A program made the position numbers and the translations under genes. Shown here piece by piece: positions 9,783 through 18,911 of a stretch of 64,000 nt of DNA (position 1 is the stretch's first letter; the number at the start of each line of letters is the position of its first letter). Source of the DNA: JABMNT01 sp048262655. Lineage in GTDB: Bacteria > Pseudomonadota > Alphaproteobacteria > Rhodospirillales > Casp-alpha2. Location: assembly GCA_048262655.1 (NCBI GenBank), contig JBLXEY010000002.1, positions 186,001 to 250,000 of the forward strand. The letters are read 5' to 3'. Under the pieces are notes generated by a model that saw only the letters and a program-made list of their open reading frames with translations, was not told the origin of the DNA and searched no databases.

Positions 9783-10976
9783 CTATGAGATTCTCGACTG
9801 CAAGTCAAAGAGCCGACGGTGCTCGTCCAAGGCAAAGCGATCGGTCATACCTCCGACAAAATCAGCGATGATTTGCGCCGTCATCTCCTTGTCAGCACCA
9901 ACGATCTTCTCCTGCCACTCGCTTGGTAAACACCCCGGTTCGTCTAGCAAAAGTGAGAAAAGGTCTTGAACCACCCGACGTCCCTTGGACGTCATACGGT
10001 TGAGTTTGTAGTGCCGATACATATTCTCAAACAAGAACTTCTTAATCTCTGAATCATTAGACCGCATCTCCTCAGAAAACCCGGCAATCGGATGGCTGTG
10101 ATGTCTGATTTGTGCAGATGTGTTTGGATTTAAGTCGGCGATTCGTCGTTGAGTTTCTTCAATCAGGTCTGAAACCATGGCTCCTATCAAGCGACGAACG
10201 GCCTCGTGTATGCGTCGGGATTCGTCAGCGTCGGGAAAAGCCCGTTCAACGTCAGCGAATATGGGGCCAACCAATGGCACGTCGCGAAGATCGGAAATCT
10301 TGAATAGTCCTGCCCGCAATCCATCGTCGATATCATGGTTGTTGTAGGCAATGTCATCGGATATTGCCGCGACTTGAGCTTCCGGACCTGCGAAACTATC
10401 CAGTTCAAGGTCGTGTATGGTCGCGTATTCAGCAATTGCACGTGGCAGAGGATGCGTGTTGTTGGCGTGGATGAGCGGGCCGTTATGTTTAACGACCCCT
10501 TCCAACGTCTCCCAGGTGAGATTGAGGCCATCAAAGTCTGCATATCGCGCTTCGAGCCTGGTGATAACCCTGAGCGACTGTGCATTGTGGTCAAAACCGC
10601 CAAAGGGTTTCATTAATTCCTGCAACGCGTCTTCACCGGCATGGCCAAACGGAGGATGGCCGAGGTCGTGTGCCAGTGCCAGGGCTTCGCCCAAATCTTC
10701 GTTAAGCATAAGGTATCGGCAAACGGATCGCGCTATTTGCGCGACTTCAAGGCTATGGGTTAGCCGTGTTCTAAAAAAATCGCCCTCATGGTTTACGAAA
10801 ACCTGCGTTTTATAGGCCAGCCTGCGAAACGCATCCGCATGAATAATCCGGTCTCGGTCCCGCTGATAGCAACCTCGTGTTTCGCTTTCTGCACCGCCAT
10901 AAAGGCGGCCTTTACTGTCTTTTTCATGGCTGGCGAAGCAAGCCAACTCGCGTGAAGGTATCCATATGTTTTTCAT
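9783..10976 (-). CDS. dgt: Deoxyguanosinetriphosphate triphosphohydrolase-like protein
   Basis: This is a 397-residue HD-domain enzyme. HSLEVAQIARS and the HDLGHPPFGHAGE metal motif lie near residues 70-120, with the third Asp in AAISDDIAYNNHDIDDG. Family members hydrolyse dNTPs to nucleoside plus triphosphate. The length fits the short dgt group. It is divergent from erpA. Confidence 0.93.
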   Translation of the reverse strand: MKNIWIPSRELACFASHEKDSKGRLYGGAESETRGCYQRDRDRIIHADAFRRLAYKTQVFVNHEGDFFRTRLTHSLEVAQIARSVCRYLMLNEDLGEALALAHDLGHPPFGHAGEDALQELMKPFGGFDHNAQSLRVITRLEARYADFDGLNLTWETLEGVVKHNGPLIHANNTHPLPRAIAEYATIHDLELDSFAGPEAQVAAISDDIAYNNHDIDDGLRAGLFKISDLRDVPLVGPIFADVERAFPDADESRRIHEAVRRLIGAMVSDLIEETQRRIADLNPNTSAQIRHHSHPIAGFSEEMRSNDSEIKKFLFENMYRHYKLNRMTSKGRRVVQDLFSLLLDEPGCLPSEWQEKIVGADKEMTAQIIADFVGGMTDRFALDEHRRLFDLQSRIS

Positions 10977-11130
10977 GTTCCGAACCTACTCTTCTCGAAA
11001 CTGACAGGCAACGAAGGTTTTTAATGTTTTGTGCCTCTGACTGAATTTCAGCGGCATGTTGACAACATCATTGCCGTGATTACATATGAGCTGTAAAATG
11101 GACCTATCCTAAATGACGTGGAGTTGAGAA

Positions 11131-11487
11131 ATGCCAGATGCCAGTGGAGCAGAGACGCAGGCGACGTTGTCGCTGACAGATAACTGTGCCAAGCGTATTT
11201 CCAAGCTCAAGGAAATGGAAGAAAACCCAAAGTTGATGTTGCGCCTGACCGTGTTGGGTGGTGGATGTTCAGGCTTTCAGTATAAGTTTGGTCTGGATGA
11301 CAAGGTCAACGACGATGACATCACGTTCACTCACAACGGTACGGAAGTCATTACAGACGAGGTCTCTCTCGAATTATTGGGCGGGTCCGTTGTCGATTAT
11401 AAGGAAGACTTGGGGGGATCGTATTTTTCTATCGATAACCCAAATGCAACAGCGAATTGCGGTTGCGGTGTGTCATTTAGCATCTGA
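11131..11487 (+). CDS. erpA: Iron-sulfur cluster insertion protein ErpA/IscA type
   Basis: This is a 118-residue A-type Fe-S carrier. The three cluster-ligand cysteines are present: Cys46 (GGGCSGFQY), Cys110 and Cys112 (NCGCG). It delivers clusters to apoproteins. Divergence from dgt and a position next to xth is a typical alphaproteobacterial arrangement. A rho-independent terminator follows at 11516. Confidence 0.93.
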   Translation: MPDASGAETQATLSLTDNCAKRISKLKEMEENPKLMLRLTVLGGGCSGFQYKFGLDDKVNDDDITFTHNGTEVITDEVSLELLGGSVVDYKEDLGGSYFSIDNPNATANCGCGVSFSI

Positions 11488-11515
11488 CAAATAGATTAGT
11501 TATGATATGAAGAAG

Positions 11516-11538
11516 GCCCGTCTCGAACGGGCTTTTTT
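11516..11538 (+). terminator. Rho-independent terminator after erpA
   Basis: A 6-bp GC-rich stem GCCCGT/ACGGGC with loop CTCGA is followed at once by seven T. It lies 29 nt after the erpA stop and ends 17 nt before the xth start, so xth probably has its own promoter or depends on read-through. Confidence 0.9.
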
Positions 11539-11555
11539 TATTGCAAGGACGCCTT

Positions 11556-12344
11556 ATGAAAATAGCAACATGGAATGTCAATTCAATCAAAGCCCGCCTG
11601 CCCCGCGTGGTCGAGTGGCTTGGCGAGTTTAGCCCTGATGTTGCCCTTCTTCAGGAAGTAAAGTCCGTGGAGGAGACGTTTCCGTTCTCGGAAATAGAAG
11701 ATATGGGCTATAATGTCGCGGTTTCCGGACAAAAAAGTTATAATGGTGTGGCTCTCCTGTCGAAATATCCCATGGAGATCGAACATACCCGTTTGCCGGG
11801 AGAAGAAGAAGATGAGCAGGCCCGTTATATCGAAGCCTTTACAGGTGGGGTTCGCGTCGCGTCCATTTATTTGCCGAACGGGAATCCGACCCGAAATGAG
11901 GATGGTTCCGACAGTGACAAGTTTTTATACAAATTACGCTGGATGGATCGCCTCAGGGCCCATGCTGAAGAACTCCTGAAGCACGGAGAACTGTTTGTTC
12001 TGGGCGGCGATTACAATATCTGCCCCAAGGACACGGATGTATATGATGCCAAAGGGTTTGCCGATGATGCGTTATGTCGGCCTGAAAGCCGAAATCGCTT
12101 TCGTGCCATTGTCAATCTGGGTCTGACAAACGCTTTTCGTGTTTTCGATTCGTCTCCTCACGTTTACAGCTATTGGGACTATCAGCGCGGAGCCTGGCAG
12201 AAGGATAACGGACTTCTCATTGATCATTTGCTGTTGTCACCGCAGGCGGCTGATCGACTAAAAGCGGCGGGAATTGATAAAACACCACGTGGCAAAGAAA
12301 AAGCATCTGATCATACACCTGTATGGTGTGAGCTGGATGTTTGA
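11556..12344 (+). CDS. xth: Exodeoxyribonuclease III
   Basis: This 262-residue AP endonuclease/3'-5' exonuclease works in base-excision repair. The start is taken at ATG 11556 (MKIATWNVNSIKAR) with AAGGA seven nt upstream; an earlier in-frame start would lie inside the terminator. Catalytic motifs are visible: LLQEVK, the GDYNICPKDTDVYD metal site and SDHTPVW at the C-terminus. Confidence 0.95.
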   Translation: MKIATWNVNSIKARLPRVVEWLGEFSPDVALLQEVKSVEETFPFSEIEDMGYNVAVSGQKSYNGVALLSKYPMEIEHTRLPGEEEDEQARYIEAFTGGVRVASIYLPNGNPTRNEDGSDSDKFLYKLRWMDRLRAHAEELLKHGELFVLGGDYNICPKDTDVYDAKGFADDALCRPESRNRFRAIVNLGLTNAFRVFDSSPHVYSYWDYQRGAWQKDNGLLIDHLLLSPQAADRLKAAGIDKTPRGKEKASDHTPVWCELDV

Positions 12345-12486
12345 AGATAAATAAAGGTGTGATTTTGGAATTGTAACAATTCCTTTTGTTGCGGCCTGTG
12401 AAGCCTTCACCTATTATCAGGTTATGGAATGGAGATATCTCGTTTTGATACCTCAATTCTGTCTAAAATTGAAGTTGAGGTAAAAA

Positions 12487-13035
12487 GTGTATATCGGGAA
12501 ACTTCCGCTTAAAACGAATATTAATTTCTCAACTGCGATTTTGCTGACAGCCGTTGCCGTATTCTTTTATGCGACACAGGCCCTTGCGGCGAGTGGTGAA
12601 AAATCAGCAAAAGATGATCCGCTGAATTGGGTTCCACCAACACACGTGCAAATGCTTCCGATGATGGTGCCGGCGGGTAACACGACGGTTGCTGTCACTT
12701 TTGTCTTGGAAGCCATAAAACGCAAACGGACAGAAGGCATATGCAAACGTATGCCAATCGTTCGCGATGCTATTTTGCGGACCCTGTCACGAGAGCCTAT
12801 CCCGGTAAAGCGCCGGCGGCTTGTAACCGATGGTATTGATAACCTGATCCTTGATCCGATCAATAGAGCGATAAAGCGGAACTACGTTAAAAAGATCTAT
12901 GTGATGCCCGGAGCCATAAAAATGGGTGAAGCCAAAGTTAAGCACAAAGCTTACGCCGTTATCGATGGTTGCCTGAACATCCTGCGGTCTGAAAAAGCCC
13001 GCGCTCAAGCGCTTAAAGCAGCTCAGGAAAAATAG
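12487..13035 (+). CDS. Exported protein of unknown function
   Basis: The protein has 182 residues from a GTG start with TGAGGT just upstream. A signal peptide or anchor (residues about 12-34, ending ATQALA-AS) is followed by a basic domain of about 145 residues containing C-K-R-M-P-I-V-R-D-A-I-L. That segment weakly recalls the C-terminal part of FliL-like proteins, but the match is too weak to name it. No neighbour gives a role. Confidence 0.7.
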   Translation: MYIGKLPLKTNINFSTAILLTAVAVFFYATQALAASGEKSAKDDPLNWVPPTHVQMLPMMVPAGNTTVAVTFVLEAIKRKRTEGICKRMPIVRDAILRTLSREPIPVKRRRLVTDGIDNLILDPINRAIKRNYVKKIYVMPGAIKMGEAKVKHKAYAVIDGCLNILRSEKARAQALKAAQEK

Positions 13036-13345
13036 GACCTGATCGCTTTCGTGGCCAGATGCATTCGAGCCCATCGATCTGTTGGCGTAAAATCATCGTT
13101 ACGATGGGGTGTGAGCGGTGACAGCATGCAGCAAGTGGCTTGAGATCAATTCCCCAGACGGATTTTCCGTAACGAATAAAATATTTAAATAAAACAAAGC
13201 ATTGTGTTAAATACTTTAAGTGATAGATTGATTTTATCAATCGAATTTGAGCGACTTCCTTCCCTGCTGCCCGGTTCCGCGCGTTGCTGTCGAATGACCT
13301 CAATGGACCTGCGCCATATTTATTATTCACCTGGAGAGGGTTTTT
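13036..13345. other. 310-nt intergenic region upstream of the dehydratase
   Basis: No gene is seen here. The middle part (about 13160-13240) is AT-rich with short inverted repeats such as GATTGATTTTATCAATC at 13226-13242. It probably holds the promoter or regulator sites for the downstream operon. Confidence 0.4.
13226..13242. promoter_or_regulatory. Small palindrome upstream of dehydratase
   Basis: GATTGAT and ATCAATC form 7-bp arms around TTT. This could be a dimeric repressor site or a small hairpin. There is no other support. Confidence 0.3.
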
Positions 13346-13432
13346 ATGGCACTTCGCCTTGCGAATAGGTATAGGTATGCGAGGAGAAATTGGGAATTCT
13401 CCTGTGTTCAATCGAATTCGAGATATCAATGA
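13346..13432 (+). CDS. 28-residue upstream peptide ORF coupled to dehydratase
   Basis: A strong Shine-Dalgarno (GGAGAGGG) precedes an ATG opening a 28-residue Arg-rich ORF (MALRLANRYRYARRNWEF...). Its TGA stop overlaps the dehydratase ATG at 13429 (ATGA). The dehydratase start lacks a good ribosome-binding site of its own, so translation may depend on this leader. It could be chance. No attenuator hairpin was found. Confidence 0.4.
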   Translation: MALRLANRYRYARRNWEFSCVQSNSRYQ

Positions 13433-15321
13433 AACCAAGTGGAGATTCTGCCGTGCCTAATTCAAAAACTGTTCTTTTCGACAATAACCCCGGCCGTAAT
13501 GCACAGACGATTGGTATTGCCAGAGAACTTGGTACTGATATCGACCTTATTCATGAACCCTCTGTGGGCGTTGTCGGCAACAAAGGGGATTCGCAGTGCT
13601 ATATGGGGGTTCAAGGCAAGGTGGAAGCGATCCACGATTGTTTGCTCAAGAAAATTGGTACGGGCGACGATCAGATGAAGATGCGGTTGGTGCAGCCGGA
13701 ATACACGGTTGCCACATCGGACGGGATGCGCAACGGCACCAAGGAAATGCGCTACTCTCTGATTGGTCGTGAAGTCACTCATGACACGATCTGCGAACAT
13801 TTAAGTGCAAGTGGACTAGAGGGCACAATTGCGGTTGTTGCCTGTGATAAGCCGCCCGTGGGCACACTTTCCGCCATTCTTGAGCATGATCGCCCCGCCA
13901 TCATCATGTCTGACGGGCCTATTCGTCCGGGTCGTGATTCTGTGACCAACGAGCCGCTGGACATCGTTTCCAGTTTTCAGGTCGCCGGCAGCCACGATGA
14001 AGAAATGAAGAAGCGCATTGCTTGTGAATCATGCCCCGGTTATGGCAGTTGTGGCGGCATGTTTACCTATAACACCATGCAGACCTTTATCGGCGTTGTT
14101 GGCCTGCAACCGTTGCATATGGTTGCCCCGCCTTCTGATGATCCGCGCCGCCTGAAGGAATTTCCCGAGCAACTCGTCGATTATCTGAACGCGATGATTG
14201 AGACAGACCTGACACCGCGTAAAATCGTCAAGAGAGACTCCATTCGCAACGCGATGATCGTTGCAATGGCTGTTGGTGGCTCGACGAACGTTCTCTTGCA
14301 CGGTCCCGAGATTGCGCGGGCCGCCGGGTTCTCAAGTTTTTCAAAAGACATCATGTCACCGGAAGAATTCAATCACCTGTCACAGCATATTGTACCGGTT
14401 CTGGTGGATGCACGCCCCTTTGGTAATTATTCGATGGTTGATATTGACGAAAAAGGTGGCGTTCAGGTTATCGTCAAAGAATTGCTGGATGCGGGCCTTC
14501 TGAACGGCGATATGATGACGTGCACCGGCGAAACTTTGTCTGAGCAAGTCGCGCGGCTGAACACCCCTGCTCCTGACGGAGAAGTCATTTACACGGTTGA
14601 GAAGCCTTATAAGCCAACCGGTGGTTTGCGGTTGCTGGGCGGCAATTTGTCGCCGGAATTCAGCGCTGTTCTGAAGCTGGCGGGTGTTGAAGGCGGCCTT
14701 GAAAACAATGTGTTTGTTGGCAAGGCGCGGGTCTTTAACAGCGAGGCAGAATTACTAGAGGCACTGGAAAATCGACCCGAGGTCTTCCAGAACCACGATA
14801 TGGTGATTACCCGCTACGAAGGCCCCAGTGGGGCCCCGGGAATGCCTGAAATGCTCGATTCAACATCTCGCATTACGACTTTGTGCCGGGAACGCGGTAT
14901 CACGGTTGGTTTGATGACCGATTCCCGCTTCTCTGGTGGCTCTGTCGGCCTTGTCGTTGGTCATGTGGGACCAGAAGCTGCCCTGGGCGGCCCCATTGCC
15001 TTTGTTGAGGATGATGACGAGATCATTGCTGATTTGAACATCAATGAACTTAATTGCACGGCGCTTAATGACCCGGAAACCCTCAAGGCAAGAAAAGCCG
15101 CCTGGGAAAAAGTGGTTGCCGACAACGGTGGGACACATCCGGCCATTGGTGATGCTGACACCCGTCTGCTTAACCGCATGCGTCGCTCGGCTGTTTCCGC
15201 TGTTTATGGGGCTGGCATGCATCCGGATCGGGTTCTTTGGGTAAAAGAGCCGAGAGACGCAGATAAGACATCGTTTGTTCCTTCTAATAAATACCGTCCG
15301 GAGGCGACAAAGGCTTTCTAA
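13429..15321 (+). CDS. IlvD/Edd-family [Fe-S] dehydratase
   Basis: A protein of about 630 residues from ATG 13429 (GTG 13453 with GGAGA upstream is an alternative start). The three Fe-S ligand cysteines are in place: Cys57 (GDSQC), Cys139 (ACDKPP) and Cys208 (YGSCGGMFTYNTM). SDGMRNGTKEMRYSLIGRE and LMTDSRFSGGSVGLVVGH are family motifs. The CDKPPVGTL variant differs from classical IlvD (CDKITPG) and Edd (CDKTTPA), so it is probably a sugar-acid dehydratase rather than the valine/isoleucine enzyme. LtnD- and OtnI-like genes downstream support that view. Confidence 0.85.
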   Translation: MKPSGDSAVPNSKTVLFDNNPGRNAQTIGIARELGTDIDLIHEPSVGVVGNKGDSQCYMGVQGKVEAIHDCLLKKIGTGDDQMKMRLVQPEYTVATSDGMRNGTKEMRYSLIGREVTHDTICEHLSASGLEGTIAVVACDKPPVGTLSAILEHDRPAIIMSDGPIRPGRDSVTNEPLDIVSSFQVAGSHDEEMKKRIACESCPGYGSCGGMFTYNTMQTFIGVVGLQPLHMVAPPSDDPRRLKEFPEQLVDYLNAMIETDLTPRKIVKRDSIRNAMIVAMAVGGSTNVLLHGPEIARAAGFSSFSKDIMSPEEFNHLSQHIVPVLVDARPFGNYSMVDIDEKGGVQVIVKELLDAGLLNGDMMTCTGETLSEQVARLNTPAPDGEVIYTVEKPYKPTGGLRLLGGNLSPEFSAVLKLAGVEGGLENNVFVGKARVFNSEAELLEALENRPEVFQNHDMVITRYEGPSGAPGMPEMLDSTSRITTLCRERGITVGLMTDSRFSGGSVGLVVGHVGPEAALGGPIAFVEDDDEIIADLNINELNCTALNDPETLKARKAAWEKVVADNGGTHPAIGDADTRLLNRMRRSAVSAVYGAGMHPDRVLWVKEPRDADKTSFVPSNKYRPEATKAF

Positions 15322-15549
15322 AAAGCCTGTTCTGGCTCCGTATGACGTGTGGCTCTGAAATGCCGGTTTTCCGGGGTGCCTGTGTTCAGCGCGGCACCCC
15401 TTAACCGGGTATAATATTTAGGCTCGAAATGGCTACCGTGTCTCTGCAATATTGTAAGAAATGTGCATGGCTTTGGCCATTCGATGTTTCCTTGCCTGTA
15501 TTGCCAATGATCCGTAACCTGATGCCATCAGACCCGATACAGGTAGGCC

Positions 15550-15855
15550 ATGGTTTTTCACTTTGATAACCTTCGTGAACATGAGCGCAAAGGCGTTCTG
15601 TTTTCGACGCAGATCCAGTTTGGGGAAAAAATCATTGCTTGTGATGTTACAGACGTTTCCGCGGGGGGCGTGCGGGCTCAAACCTCCTGGGCATTGCCCC
15701 GCGGAGAAACGATCATATTAAAAATGGACCAACTGGGCGACTTCTCTGCCCGTGTTGTTTGGGTTCGTGATGGCGAGATCGGCCTGAAGTTCACTGACGA
15801 CCCGGAACGTGTCGCGAATATGATGATGACAATCGCCACATACGGCGGCAATTAA
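15550..15855 (+). CDS. PilZ-domain protein
   Basis: This is a 101-residue single PilZ domain. The cyclic-di-GMP binding signature is complete: RxxxR (REHER, residues 9-13), then DVSAGG near residue 36. No other domain is attached. It lies between the dehydratase and an aminotransferase gene on the same strand, but 228 nt after the former, so membership of the operon is uncertain. Confidence 0.85.
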   Translation: MVFHFDNLREHERKGVLFSTQIQFGEKIIACDVTDVSAGGVRAQTSWALPRGETIILKMDQLGDFSARVVWVRDGEIGLKFTDDPERVANMMMTIATYGGN

Positions 15856-15882
15856 CGCCAACGATAGATCAAGGAACTTACA

Positions 15883-17127
15883 ATGGGTGATCAAGCCAAT
15901 TTGGACATCGAATTCGTGCGAGCGCAGTTTCCCAGCGCTTGCTGGGATTGGGCTTTTTTCGAAAGCGCAGGTGGTGCATTCGTACCCAATAGCGTGATTA
16001 AGCGGATCACCAGTTACATGAGCGAAAGTCAGGTTCAACCCGGCTATCCCTTTCCCATGTCCGCGAAAGCTCAGGAGCGCATGGATTTGGGGCATCATTT
16101 GATGGCCGAAATGATCGGTGCTGCAGATGATGAAGTCGTTATCGCTGACTCAACCTCAATCAATGCCTATGTCCTCTCAAACGCTTTGCGTCCGCTGTGG
16201 AAAGCAGGCGACGAGATCATCGTTACCAACTTGAACCACGAAGCCAATTCGGGCGCCTGGCGCCGGCTTGCAGAGTTCGGCTTGAAAATTATCGAATGGC
16301 CCGTTCATCCTGACACTGGGCAGCTTGATATTGACCTTCTGGACCAGATCCTCAGTGAAAAGACCCGCTTGGTCGCCTTTCCACATGTCTCCAATATCAC
16401 CGGTGATATCAATGATGTTGCGCGGATTACGAAAAAAGTCCATGAGGCCGGTGCGATGGTCTGTGTGGATGGTGTTGCCTTCGCGCCGCACCGAGTGGTC
16501 GATGTAAAAGCCTGGGATGTAGATTTCTATTTGTTCAGCTACTACAAGGTCTTTGGTCCGCATATGGGATGCCTGTACGGCAAGCGGGAGCGATTGCTGG
16601 AAGCAACCAATCAATCGCATTATTTCTTTGCAAATGATGATACGGCCCACAAGCTCAACCCGGCCGGGCCCAATCACGCCTCGATCGCCGCGCTTGCCGG
16701 AATAGCCGACTATTTCGACGCCCTATCGCTGCATCACTTTCCGTCTAGCGCCAACTCCCTGTTTGAGCGGGTGAAGTCTGTTTTTGAGTTATCGGCGCAG
16801 CACGAGGAAACTCTGGCGAACAGGTTTGTTGAGTTTATTACGTCGAAAAAGGGGATCCGGTTAATGGGATGCCAGACGGGGGCCGCGACAGAGCGTTGTG
16901 CCACCTTTTCTTTTACGTCAGACAAACATACATCGGCCGAAATCGCACTGGCCTTGCAAAGCTATAACGTGGCCGTTGGCAGTGGTGACTTCTATGCAAA
17001 GCGTTTGGTCGAGGCATTGGGTGTCAAAGATATCGAAGATGGCGTTGTTCGCTGCTCTATGGCGCATTATAATTCTGCCGAGGACGTTGATAAATTGATC
17101 GGCGGCCTCGATCTCATTCTCACATAA
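15883..17127 (+). CDS. Class V aminotransferase / cysteine-desulfurase-like PLP enzyme
   Basis: The protein has 414 residues. The PLP lysine is Lys222 in FSYYKVFGPHMG. Upstream are VTNLNHEANSGAWRRL and the cofactor-binding VCVDGVAFAPHR segment. It resembles the CsdA/SufS fold but lacks an obvious cysteine loop near the C-terminus, so the reaction is uncertain; kynureninase- or isopenicillin-epimerase-like members of the same fold are alternatives. It starts 28 nt after the PilZ gene with AAGGA upstream. Confidence 0.8.
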   Translation: MGDQANLDIEFVRAQFPSACWDWAFFESAGGAFVPNSVIKRITSYMSESQVQPGYPFPMSAKAQERMDLGHHLMAEMIGAADDEVVIADSTSINAYVLSNALRPLWKAGDEIIVTNLNHEANSGAWRRLAEFGLKIIEWPVHPDTGQLDIDLLDQILSEKTRLVAFPHVSNITGDINDVARITKKVHEAGAMVCVDGVAFAPHRVVDVKAWDVDFYLFSYYKVFGPHMGCLYGKRERLLEATNQSHYFFANDDTAHKLNPAGPNHASIAALAGIADYFDALSLHHFPSSANSLFERVKSVFELSAQHEETLANRFVEFITSKKGIRLMGCQTGAATERCATFSFTSDKHTSAEIALALQSYNVAVGSGDFYAKRLVEALGVKDIEDGVVRCSMAHYNSAEDVDKLIGGLDLILT

Positions 17128-17174
17128 TTCGAAACGCTATTTATTCAGTTCATTTTAAGTCATGGGAGTTCATT

Positions 17175-18083
17175 TTGACGGCATATAAATCTGTAATTGT
17201 TGGTCTTGGGGCAATGGGAATGGGGGCTGCTCAGTCTTCTGTTCGTGCCGGGCTGGAAACCGTTGGCTGCGATGTTCGCGATGAAGCCATTGCTGCGTTA
17301 ATTGATGCGGGGGGCAAGGCCACAAAAAGCCTGCAGGAAGCGGGTGAAGGGGCAGATGCCGTAGCGATCGTCGTCGTCAATGCGGATCAGACCGAAGCCG
17401 TGTTATTTGGTGAAAACGGATTGGCCGAAGTCTTGCCAAAGGGATGTGTTGTCTTGGGCTGCGCGACTGTTGCGGCCGAGTTCGCGCGTTCGGTTGCGGA
17501 GCGCCTGGCCGAAAAAGGAATTCATTATCTGGACGCACCGATCAGTGGTGGTTCTGTTAAATCCGCTCAGGGCGAGCTTTCCGTCATGGCATCTGGTTCG
17601 GATGAAGCATTCGCCAAAGCCAAACCGATGCTCGATGCGATCTCCGAAAAGGTCTTTAATTTGGGCGACCAGCCGGGTCAGGGTTCGACCATGAAGATGG
17701 TCAATCAACTGCTTGCCGGTGTTCATATTGCCAGTGCCATGGAAGCTTTGGCGTTGGGTGTACGCTGTGGCCTTGGTGCTGAGAAAATTTATGAAGTGAT
17801 TACGGCCTGCGCCGGAAACTCATGGATGTTTGAAAACCGCGTCCCGCATGTGCTTGAGGCTGACTACACACCGCGCAGTGCTGTAAACATCTTTGTTAAA
17901 GATCTCGGCATTGTTTTGGAAGAGGGCAAACGCAGTCAGTTCCCCCTCCCCTTGTCGGCAGCCGCCCATCAGCAATATTTAAGCGCCGCCGGAATGGGGC
18001 TTGGTGGTGAAGATGATTCTGCTGTGGTTAAAGTCTATCAAAAGTTGACCGGTATCGAACTGCCCGGTGATGAAGACAAATAA
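17175..18083 (+). CDS. ltnD: NAD-dependent beta-hydroxyacid dehydrogenase (LtnD-like)
   Basis: The protein has 302 residues from TTG 17175, with GGGAG seven nt upstream. The Rossmann motif GLGAMGMGAAQS is at residues about 9-20. The substrate loop DAPISGGSVKSAQGELSVMASG and the catalytic Lys174 in GSTMKMVNQ are present. Closest in pattern to L-threonate or 3-hydroxyisobutyrate dehydrogenases. The OtnI-like gene 24 nt downstream favours threonate-type C4 acid oxidation. Confidence 0.8.
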   Translation: MTAYKSVIVGLGAMGMGAAQSSVRAGLETVGCDVRDEAIAALIDAGGKATKSLQEAGEGADAVAIVVVNADQTEAVLFGENGLAEVLPKGCVVLGCATVAAEFARSVAERLAEKGIHYLDAPISGGSVKSAQGELSVMASGSDEAFAKAKPMLDAISEKVFNLGDQPGQGSTMKMVNQLLAGVHIASAMEALALGVRCGLGAEKIYEVITACAGNSWMFENRVPHVLEADYTPRSAVNIFVKDLGIVLEEGKRSQFPLPLSAAAHQQYLSAAGMGLGGEDDSAVVKVYQKLTGIELPGDEDK

Positions 18084-18107
18084 TTCGATTTATAAGGACA
18101 CTTAAAA

Positions 18108-18878
18108 ATGCCCCGTTTTGCTGCTAATTTAACCTTAATGTTCAATGAAGTTGAGTTTTTGGACCGCTTTGATGCGGCCAAAGCCAATGGTTTCGAAGCT
18201 GTTGAGTTTTTATTCCCCTATGCCTTTGAAGCCGATCAAATCGCGGAAAAGCTGGAAAAAAATGACCTCGACCTGGCGCTCTTTAATTTGCCGCCGGGCG
18301 ATTGGGAAAATGGGGACAAAGGCATGTCGGCGATCCCCGGCCGCGAGCAGGAATTTCAGGATACCGTCGGCGTTGGCCTTGAGTACGCGCGGGCTTTCGG
18401 CAACAAAACCGTGCACATGATGGCGGGGATCAATGCCGAAGGTGTGACAACGGAACAAGCGTTCGAAACCTACGTTAAGAACTATCAATATTGCGCAGAT
18501 GCCTTCGCCGAGCTTGGCGTCAATGTGATCATTGAGCCGCTGAATACCCGCGATGTGCCGGGATACATGATTTCCCAAAATTCTGGGGCCCGTGCTGTCA
18601 TCGCGGCGGCGGACCGCCCCAATATCGGCCTGCAGTTTGATTTCTACCATGTGCAAATCATGGGTGGCGACTTGGCAACCCAGTTCGAGACCCATTTGGA
18701 CATCACCAAACATGTTCAAATCGCTGGCGTGCCGGAACGGTTCGAGCCCAACGTCGGGGAGATTAACTACCCTTACCTGTTCGATTTGATGGACCGGGTA
18801 GGATATGAAGGTTATGTGGGGTGCGAATACAAGCCGCAGAACGGCACCGAAGCCGGCTTGGGGTGGATGCCTAAATAA
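18108..18878 (+). CDS. otnI: Hydroxypyruvate-isomerase-family enzyme (OtnI-like)
   Basis: This 256-residue TIM barrel starts MPRFAANLTLMFNEVEFLDRF. Likely metal ligands lie in IIEPLNTRDVPGYM, LQFDFYHVQIM and VGCEYKPQ. The family includes hydroxypyruvate isomerase (Hyi) and 2-oxo-tetronate isomerase (OtnI). It forms a tight pair with the LtnD-like gene; the usual OtnK kinase and OtnC aldolase are not in this window. Confidence 0.82.
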   Translation: MPRFAANLTLMFNEVEFLDRFDAAKANGFEAVEFLFPYAFEADQIAEKLEKNDLDLALFNLPPGDWENGDKGMSAIPGREQEFQDTVGVGLEYARAFGNKTVHMMAGINAEGVTTEQAFETYVKNYQYCADAFAELGVNVIIEPLNTRDVPGYMISQNSGARAVIAAADRPNIGLQFDFYHVQIMGGDLATQFETHLDITKHVQIAGVPERFEPNVGEINYPYLFDLMDRVGYEGYVGCEYKPQNGTEAGLGWMPK

Positions 18879-18911
18879 AGCGCATTGTAGGGGCCGCGGA
18901 AGGCCATTTGG

